NCBI GenBank assembly: GCA_028275265.1
Contig: JAPWUZ010000080.1
Coordinates: 1 to 9,625, forward strand
DNA from: Armatimonadota bacterium
GTDB taxonomy: Bacteria; Armatimonadota; HRBIN16
Direction of reading: 5' to 3'
DNA: 9,625 nt
In this document: in pieces, positions 5,327-9,625 of the stretch
Layout of the letters: each line of letters begins with the position of its first letter
How positions within the stretch are numbered: the stretch's first letter is position 1
Program-made: the position numbers and the translations under genes
The notes under the pieces: model-generated
Database searches by the model: none
What the model was told of the DNA's origin: nothing
What the model saw: only the letters and a program-made list of their open reading frames with translations

Positions 5327-6223
5327 ATGAAAAAGTGGTGGATAATACTGCTGACGCTGTTCGCCCTGCCCGCGGCGGCGCAGGTGCGGGTGGTGGCGAC
5401 TTTCACCGACCTGGCGGACATCGTGAAGCAGATTGGCGGAGCGCATGTACAGGTGAGCTCACTTGCCCGTCCGCAGGATGACTTCCATCTGGTCACGCCG
5501 CGCCCGAGCATGGCGCTGGAGCTGTCGCGCGCCAAACTGTTCGTGCGGGTGGGCATGGATTTGGACCTGTGGGCAGATGACCTGCTGGCTGCCGCGCGAA
5601 ACGCCTCTATCCTGCGAGGGGCAAGCGGTTACGTGGATTGCTCGGTGGGGGTGAGGAAGCTCGAGGTACCCACCGGGCGGGTGGACCCATCCATGGGCGA
5701 CATCCACATCTACGGCAACCCGCATTACCTGTTTGACCCTGCCAACGCCAAAATCGCGGCGCGGAATATCCTGGAGGGCTTGAAACGGGTAGACCCGGCA
5801 AACGCACAGGAATATCAGCGCCGGTATGAAGCGTTCGTCCAGCGCGTGGATGAGCACCTGAATCGCTGGCACCAGATTCTCGCGCCATACAAAGGCACGC
5901 TGGTAGTGGTGTACCACAAGAGTCTGCCTTATTTCCTGCAACGGTTCGGGCTGCAGGAGCTGGCGACAGTAGAACCCAAGCCCGGCATTCCGCCCTCCCC
6001 CGGCTACCTGCGCGAAGTGATTGCCCGGATGAAAAACACAGGGTGCAAAGTGATTCTGATAGAGCACTTTCGTCCGCGTCGCTTCCCGGATGCCATCGCA
6101 CGCGAGACGGGGGCAAAGGTGGTGGTGCTGCCGGCAGCGGTCGGTGCGGAGGGCACCACAGACTATTTCAGCATGATCGACGCGATGGTGAACCGCATCG
6201 CGGCTGCGCTAGCGGGGAGATAG
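5327..6223 (+). CDS. Metal (Zn/Mn) ABC transporter substrate-binding protein, ZnuA/TroA family
   Basis: This 298-residue protein captures a divalent metal in the periplasm and hands it to the permease. Residues 1-18 are a cleavable signal peptide (MKKWW start, cleavage after PAAA, before Gln19); there is no lipobox. Likely ligands are His54 (DDFHLVTPRPS), His133 (GNPHYLFDP) and His197 (VYHKSLPYF), matching the three conserved histidines of cluster A-I binding proteins. The GDIHIYGNPHY stretch (124-134) and the LPAAVG...DYFSMID end (268-285) suit a zinc-type subgroup. The usual Asp-Pro-Leu segment carrying a fourth ligand is Pro-Ala-Ala here, and the long His/Asp-rich loop of E. coli ZnuA is absent. 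AGGAGGTG (5313-5320) sits 6 bases before the ATG, overlaps the porin stop, and rules against the GTG at 5318. ATPase and permease genes follow. Zn2+ is the best guess; Mn2+ remains possible. Confidence 0.93.
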   Translation: MKKWWIILLTLFALPAAAQVRVVATFTDLADIVKQIGGAHVQVSSLARPQDDFHLVTPRPSMALELSRAKLFVRVGMDLDLWADDLLAAARNASILRGASGYVDCSVGVRKLEVPTGRVDPSMGDIHIYGNPHYLFDPANAKIAARNILEGLKRVDPANAQEYQRRYEAFVQRVDEHLNRWHQILAPYKGTLVVVYHKSLPYFLQRFGLQELATVEPKPGIPPSPGYLREVIARMKNTGCKVILIEHFRPRRFPDAIARETGAKVVVLPAAVGAEGTTDYFSMIDAMVNRIAAALAGR

Positions 6224-6235
6224 CATATATCGGGT

Positions 6236-6265
6236 GGAGGGAGCATACTCTGCTGTGCTCCCTCC
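6236..6265 (+). terminator. Perfect 10-bp hairpin between binding protein and ATPase (attenuator-like)
   Basis: GGAGGGAGCA (6236-6245) and TGCTCCCTCC (6256-6265) are exact inverted copies around a 10-base loop, followed by only TTT. It lies 12 bases after the binding-protein stop and 25 bases before the ATPase start. Hairpins at this point often lower expression of the ABC subunits relative to the binding protein, by partial termination or by protecting the upstream mRNA. The short T-tract suggests partial, not full, termination. Its right arm can alternatively pair with the ATPase SD. Confidence 0.55.
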
Positions 6266-6290
6266 TTTCAGGTGAGGAGGCAAGACGGTC

Positions 6291-7061
6291 ATGTCCGAAC
6301 CACTGGTTCGGTTTCAGGATGTGCAGCTGGGCTACGGGCGGCAGCTGGTGCTGGAGAAGGTGCAGCTGGACATCTTTCGGGGCGACTTCTTCGGTCTGGT
6401 GGGACCGAACGGCTCCGGCAAGACCACGCTGCTGCGCTGCCTGCTGGGCATTCTGAAGCCGCTGAGCGGAGAGGTAACGCGCTCGGTGGGGTTGCGCATC
6501 GGGTATGTGCCACAACGGGAGATGCTGGACCCGCTGTTCCCGCTGAGCGCACTGGACATCGTGCTGATGGGGCGGTATCCCCGTGCGGGAATCTTGCGTT
6601 CACCCCAACGCGCTGACCGAGACTTTGCCATGCAATGTTTGGAACAGGTCGGGCTGGCGGACTCTGCGCATAAGCTCTATCGCGAGCTATCGGGTGGACA
6701 GCGACAGCGGGTGCTGATTGCCCGTGCGCTGGCGGTGGAACCCAACCTGCTGGTGCTGGACGAGCCGACCAACGGGCTCGACCTGCCGACCGAAGCAGCC
6801 ATTCTGGGGCTTATCGAGCGGCTACACGCGCAAAACGGTTTGACCATTGTGCTGGTCAGCCACGTGCTGAACGTGGTGGCGCGTTACGCCACGCGCATGG
6901 GTGTGTTGTTGGATGGTCGGCTGCTGGTGGGCGCTGCAGAGGACCTCATGCAGGATCAGGTGCTGGAGGAGGCGTACGGCGTGCCTGTTTGCGTGCAGAG
7001 GCTAGACCACCATTATATCGTGGCGGTGCGCGAGGTGGAGGAGGCTTGCGGCGATGAGTGA
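6291..7061 (+). CDS. Metal ABC transporter ATP-binding protein (ZnuC-like)
   Basis: This 256-residue cytosolic ATPase powers the metal importer. All ABC motifs are present and intact: Walker A GPNGSGKTT (38-46), Q-loop Gln75 in YVPQRE, signature LSGGQRQR (133-140), Walker B LLVLDEP (153-159) with Glu158, D-loop NGLD (161-164) and switch His191 in VLVSH. The segment MLDPLFPLSALDIVLMGRY after the Q-loop is typical of the Zn/Mn/Fe group (cluster A-I), which couples to ABC-3 permeases. The ATG at 6291 has GAGGAGG (6274-6280) ten bases upstream. Its end overlaps the permease start by 8 bases. No C-terminal His-rich extension is present. Confidence 0.95.
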   Translation: MSEPLVRFQDVQLGYGRQLVLEKVQLDIFRGDFFGLVGPNGSGKTTLLRCLLGILKPLSGEVTRSVGLRIGYVPQREMLDPLFPLSALDIVLMGRYPRAGILRSPQRADRDFAMQCLEQVGLADSAHKLYRELSGGQRQRVLIARALAVEPNLLVLDEPTNGLDLPTEAAILGLIERLHAQNGLTIVLVSHVLNVVARYATRMGVLLDGRLLVGAAEDLMQDQVLEEAYGVPVCVQRLDHHYIVAVREVEEACGDE

Positions 7062-7869
7062 GTGGATCGAGACATGGCGTTCGCCGATAGCCCAGGATGC
7101 TCTGCACGTGGGTATCATCTTAGCCATCGTGGGGGGCTATCTGGGTGTGTATGTGGTGCTCAAGCGCATTGTGTTTGTGGGTGCTGCGCTGGCACAGGTG
7201 AGCGCGGCGGGGGTGGCTCTGGCGTTTCTGGTGGGCTGGAACCCTTTGCTCAGCGCCACATTGTTTGCGCTGGCAGGTTCGCTGTTTTTCGCGCAGTCCT
7301 GGGGTGAGCGGCGCATCTCGCGGGAGGCGGTCATCGGCGCGGTGTTTTTGACCTTTTCAGCGTTAACGGTGTTGCTGGCGTCCAAAGGGGCGCACGGCAT
7401 GGAGGAGGTACAGCACCTGCTGGCTGGTGACATCCTTGCGGTTGCTCCCGAAGAGGTGGGGCGAATCTGGATTCTGGGGGTGCTGGTGCTGGTGGCGTTC
7501 CTGCTGCTGCGCAAGGAGTTTCTGCTGGTGGCTTTCGATGCGGAGACGGCGCAGGCGCTGGGATACCGCACCCGCTGGTGGGAGTTTGCGTTCTATTTGA
7601 TGCTGGGTGGCTTCATCGGTGTGGTCATTCATCTGGTGGGACTGGTGTTGATTTTCGGCTATCTGGTGCTGCCTGCGCTGGGGGCTTTGATGCTGGCGCG
7701 GCGGATGACGCAGGTAGTGGCAGTGGCGGTGGTCAACGCGCTGATAGCCACTGTAGCGGGCTTGTTGGTCTCCATCATTTTCGACCTGCCCACTACCGCA
7801 ACGATGCTGGTGTTCATGAGCCTGCTGGCTGGGGTAGAATCACTGGCAGGAGCGTTCGTCGCCCGGTAA
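7054..7869 (+). CDS. Metal ABC transporter permease (ABC-3 family, ZnuB-like)
   Basis: This 271-residue inner-membrane protein is of normal family length. About eight hydrophobic segments are visible, roughly at 18-37, 41-60, 63-81, 92-110, 136-152, 177-198, 199-215 and 220-264, the last probably two helices. FDAETAQALGYRTRWWE (161-177) is the conserved cytoplasmic loop expected to contact the ATPase, and the GLVLIFGYLVLPALGALML run (196-214) is the hallmark core helix of ABC-3 permeases. The ATG at 7054 falls inside the ATPase gene and overlaps it by 8 bases (ATGAGTGA), so translation is coupled and the two subunits are made in matched amounts. Confidence 0.94.
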   Translation: MSEWIETWRSPIAQDALHVGIILAIVGGYLGVYVVLKRIVFVGAALAQVSAAGVALAFLVGWNPLLSATLFALAGSLFFAQSWGERRISREAVIGAVFLTFSALTVLLASKGAHGMEEVQHLLAGDILAVAPEEVGRIWILGVLVLVAFLLLRKEFLLVAFDAETAQALGYRTRWWEFAFYLMLGGFIGVVIHLVGLVLIFGYLVLPALGALMLARRMTQVVAVAVVNALIATVAGLLVSIIFDLPTTATMLVFMSLLAGVESLAGAFVAR

Positions 7870-7890
7870 GCAAAAAAGGCAGGTGGCGGT

Positions 7891-8994
7891 TTGGAAAAGC
7901 TCGCGTTATTCGTTGCGGGTCTGGTTCTGCTCTTGCTGGGGGGAGAGTGGCTGGTACGCGGTTCATCGCGTCTCGCACTCGCGTTGCGCATTCCGCGCAT
8001 TGTGGTTGGCTTAAGCCTGGTGGCTTTCGGAACGAGTGCCCCCGAACTGGCGGTCTCCGTCCTTTCCAGTTATCGCGGGCAAGCGGATATCGCCGTGGGC
8101 AACGTCGTGGGAAGCAACATCGTGAACGTGCTGTTGATTCTGGGCATGTCCGCCGTAGTTGCTCCGCTGGCGGTGGGTCGACGTCTCATCCGCATCGAAG
8201 TGCCCCTGATGATTGCCACCGCTTTCCTGTTCTACGCCATCGGCTACGATAGAAGCATCTCGCGAGGGGATGGACTGATACTGCTGGCGATTTTCTTCAC
8301 CTACATCCTGTGGATGGCGCGCACGGCGCGGCAAGACCCAGCGATAGAGCAGGAAATCGCCGTCGCCAACAACGGCATCACCGGTGGAGTGTGGGGATAT
8401 GTCTGGCTGGTGTGTCTCGTTGTGGGGGGCTTGGCAGCCCTTGTCGTCGGGTCAAACTGGCTGATTGACGGCGCGGTTGCGCTGGCACGCGCGCTGGGTG
8501 TGAGTGAACTCGTCATCGGCTTGACGATTGTGGCGGCGGGGACCTCTCTTCCGGAACTGGCTACCTCGGTCATAGGCAGTGTGCGCCGGGAGCGAGAGAT
8601 TGCTGTGGGCAACGTTATCGGGAGCAACATCTTCAACATTTTGTCGGTGCTCGGTTTCAGCGCGATAGCCTCGCCGCGTGGTCTGGAGGTCGCTCCAGCC
8701 GTCATCCGCTTCGACGCGCCGGTAATGATGGCGGTTTCGCTGGCTTGCTTTCCCATTCTTTTTAACGATTTCCAAATCAAGCGGTGGGAAGGAAGCCTGT
8801 TCGTGGCGTACTATATTTTTTATGTGGTATACCTGATTTTGCACGCCAGCCAACACGACGCACTGGATGAGTATACTTTCGTGATGCGCTGGTTTGTGCT
8901 GCCGTTCTTGGCGTTAACGCTGGTTACCGTGTTGATACTGGCGTGGCGCAAGCAGGTGCAGTTGACCAGACGAGCGGCGCAGAAAGGGAGGTGA
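7891..8994 (+). CDS. Calcium/sodium antiporter, CaCA family (YrbG/NCX type)
   Basis: This 367-residue membrane protein exchanges Ca2+ (or a related cation) for Na+ across the inner membrane. It holds both α-repeats of the family as internal homologues: α1 around 40-85 with GTSAPE (47-52) and GNVVGSNIVN (70-79), and α2 around 210-255 with GTSLPE (217-222) and GNVIGSNIFN (240-249). Glu52 and Glu222 are the expected ion-binding acids. About ten or eleven helices can be traced. A tail with one extra helix (332-351) and a basic end makes it longer than E. coli YrbG (about 325). The start is TTG at 7891: the frame is closed by a stop at 7867, no ATG or GTG lies between, and a later start would remove helix 1. 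AGGTGG (7881-7886) is a weak, close SD. It follows the permease by 21 bases with no visible terminator, so cotranscription is likely. Confidence 0.93.
   Translation: MEKLALFVAGLVLLLLGGEWLVRGSSRLALALRIPRIVVGLSLVAFGTSAPELAVSVLSSYRGQADIAVGNVVGSNIVNVLLILGMSAVVAPLAVGRRLIRIEVPLMIATAFLFYAIGYDRSISRGDGLILLAIFFTYILWMARTARQDPAIEQEIAVANNGITGGVWGYVWLVCLVVGGLAALVVGSNWLIDGAVALARALGVSELVIGLTIVAAGTSLPELATSVIGSVRREREIAVGNVIGSNIFNILSVLGFSAIASPRGLEVAPAVIRFDAPVMMAVSLACFPILFNDFQIKRWEGSLFVAYYIFYVVYLILHASQHDALDEYTFVMRWFVLPFLALTLVTVLILAWRKQVQLTRRAAQKGR
8987..8994 (+). promoter_or_regulatory. Strong ribosome binding site deciding the TTG start of the dehydrogenase
   Basis: GGAGGTGA is fully complementary to the usual 3' end of 16S rRNA. 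It includes the TGA stop of the antiporter gene and lies 5 bases before TTG 9000 (8 bases from GGAGG). A GTG at 8991 in the same frame overlaps that stop as GTGA but sits inside this SD, so TTG 9000 is the better start. Confidence 0.7.
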
Positions 8995-8999
8995 CCTCT

Positions 9000-9625
9000 T
9001 TGCAGCGATTCGGCTTGTGGCTGGACGGTAGATGGCATGAGACGGACAGGTGGATAGAGGTTCGTTCGCCGTATGACGGTGGGCTGGTGGGGATGGTGTC
9101 TGCAGGCGATGCGGGGCACGTGGCGGAGGCGGTTGCGGCGGCACAGCGCGCCATGCAACATCCCCTGCCTGCGCATCAGCGTGCGGAGGTTCTGGCACGG
9201 GCAGCGAATCTGGTGGAGCAGAGGCGTGAGGATTTTGCGCGAACCATCGCGCTGGAGGCGGGCAAGCCCATTCGAACGGCACGGATAGAAGTCGCGCGGG
9301 CGGTCGCCACGCTCACTTTTGCCTCCATCGAAGCGCGTACTCTGACGGGCGAGGTCGTGCCGATGTCGGGGGCGGCGGCGGGGGCGGGCAAGTTCGCCTT
9401 CACGGTGCGTGAGCCGATTGGCGTGGTGGGCGCGATTACGCCCTTCAACTTCCCGCTGAACCTCGTCTGCCACAAGGTCGCGCCCGCTATCGCCGCAGGA
9501 TGCGCGGTTGTGCTGAAGCCCGCCAGCGCGACGCCTATCACCGCCCTGAAGCTGGCGGAGGTGTTCATGGAAGCAGACCTGCCGCGCGGCTGGCTGAACG
9601 TGATTCCCGGCTCTGGCAGTGAGGT
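9000..9625 (+). CDS. NAD(P)-dependent aldehyde dehydrogenase, N-terminal part (partial)
   Basis: The first 208 residues are present; the gene runs off the window end. The sequence is a standard ALDH N-terminal, cofactor-binding half. It has a FGLWLDGRW start, VRSPYDGGLVG (21-31), ALEAGKPIRTARIEV (84-98), then REPIGVVGAITPFNFPLN (137-154) with Asn150 as the expected oxyanion-hole residue, and AAGCAVVLKPAS (165-176) with Lys173 at the NAD(P) site. It closes with LNVIPGSGSEV, leading to the Rossmann GxxxxG region. The catalytic Cys and Glu lie beyond the window. The ITPFNFPLNLVCHK form resembles the lactaldehyde and non-phosphorylating glyceraldehyde-3-phosphate dehydrogenase group more than betaine-aldehyde enzymes, but the substrate cannot be fixed. 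It starts 5 bases after the antiporter stop, so it is probably cotranscribed and translationally coupled. Confidence 0.93.
   Translation, partial: MQRFGLWLDGRWHETDRWIEVRSPYDGGLVGMVSAGDAGHVAEAVAAAQRAMQHPLPAHQRAEVLARAANLVEQRREDFARTIALEAGKPIRTARIEVARAVATLTFASIEARTLTGEVVPMSGAAAGAGKFAFTVREPIGVVGAITPFNFPLNLVCHKVAPAIAAGCAVVLKPASATPITALKLAEVFMEADLPRGWLNVIPGSGSE

Noticed and set aside
9365..9395. GGGGGCGGCGG-type low-complexity run in the dehydrogenase
   Set aside because: It encodes a plain Ala/Gly stretch in frame with the ALDH fold on both sides, so there is no sign of frameshift or repeat expansion.

Overview
The window reads as the chromosome of a diderm (Gram-negative-type) bacterium with fairly high GC (about 60% by eye). 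The evidence is an outer-membrane porin-like protein, two lipoprotein signals and strong AGGAGG-type ribosome binding sites. TTG starts, short gene spacings and a CACAGAG-type palindromic repeat between convergent genes would suit a deep-branching lineage such as Armatimonadota. That placement is an impression; no marker gene is present to test it. All genes are protein-coding. I see no tRNA, rRNA, CRISPR array, transposase or integrase.

Layout. (1) 1-1060, + strand: the last 31 codons of a sugar ABC transporter permease, overlapping by one base a YtfQ/ribose-type sugar-binding lipoprotein. (2) 1061-1145: a short gap between convergent genes, filled by an imperfect 20-bp palindrome. (3) 1146-3592, - strand: a full-length ribulokinase (AraB) preceded by an unrecognised lipoprotein gene. 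(4) 3593-3727: a divergent promoter region with a candidate metal-repressor operator over the -10 of the rightward promoter. (5) 3728-9625, + strand: a tightly packed run of seven genes. In order they are a small exported His/Cys-rich protein, a coiled-coil porin, a ZnuA/TroA-type metal-binding protein, its ABC ATPase, its ABC permease, a Na+/Ca2+ exchanger-family antiporter, and an aldehyde dehydrogenase cut by the window end.

How the genes work together. The left half is pentose/sugar handling: an ABC importer beside a ribulokinase that feeds L-ribulose into the pentose phosphate pathway, although araA and araD are not in view. The right half looks like a metal uptake system covering the whole envelope, with passage through the outer membrane (porin), periplasmic capture (binding protein, perhaps helped by the small His/Cys protein) and import through the inner membrane (permease plus ATPase). 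The cation antiporter and the dehydrogenase follow with gaps of 21 and 5 bases and may be read through from the same promoter. The metal is most likely Zn2+, with Mn2+ as the alternative. The most interesting items are the candidate Zur-like box at 3697-3713, the unclassified His/Cys protein at the head of the operon, the two RNA hairpins placed to control translation (4088-4107 and 6236-6280), and the inclusion of a CaCA antiporter in the unit.
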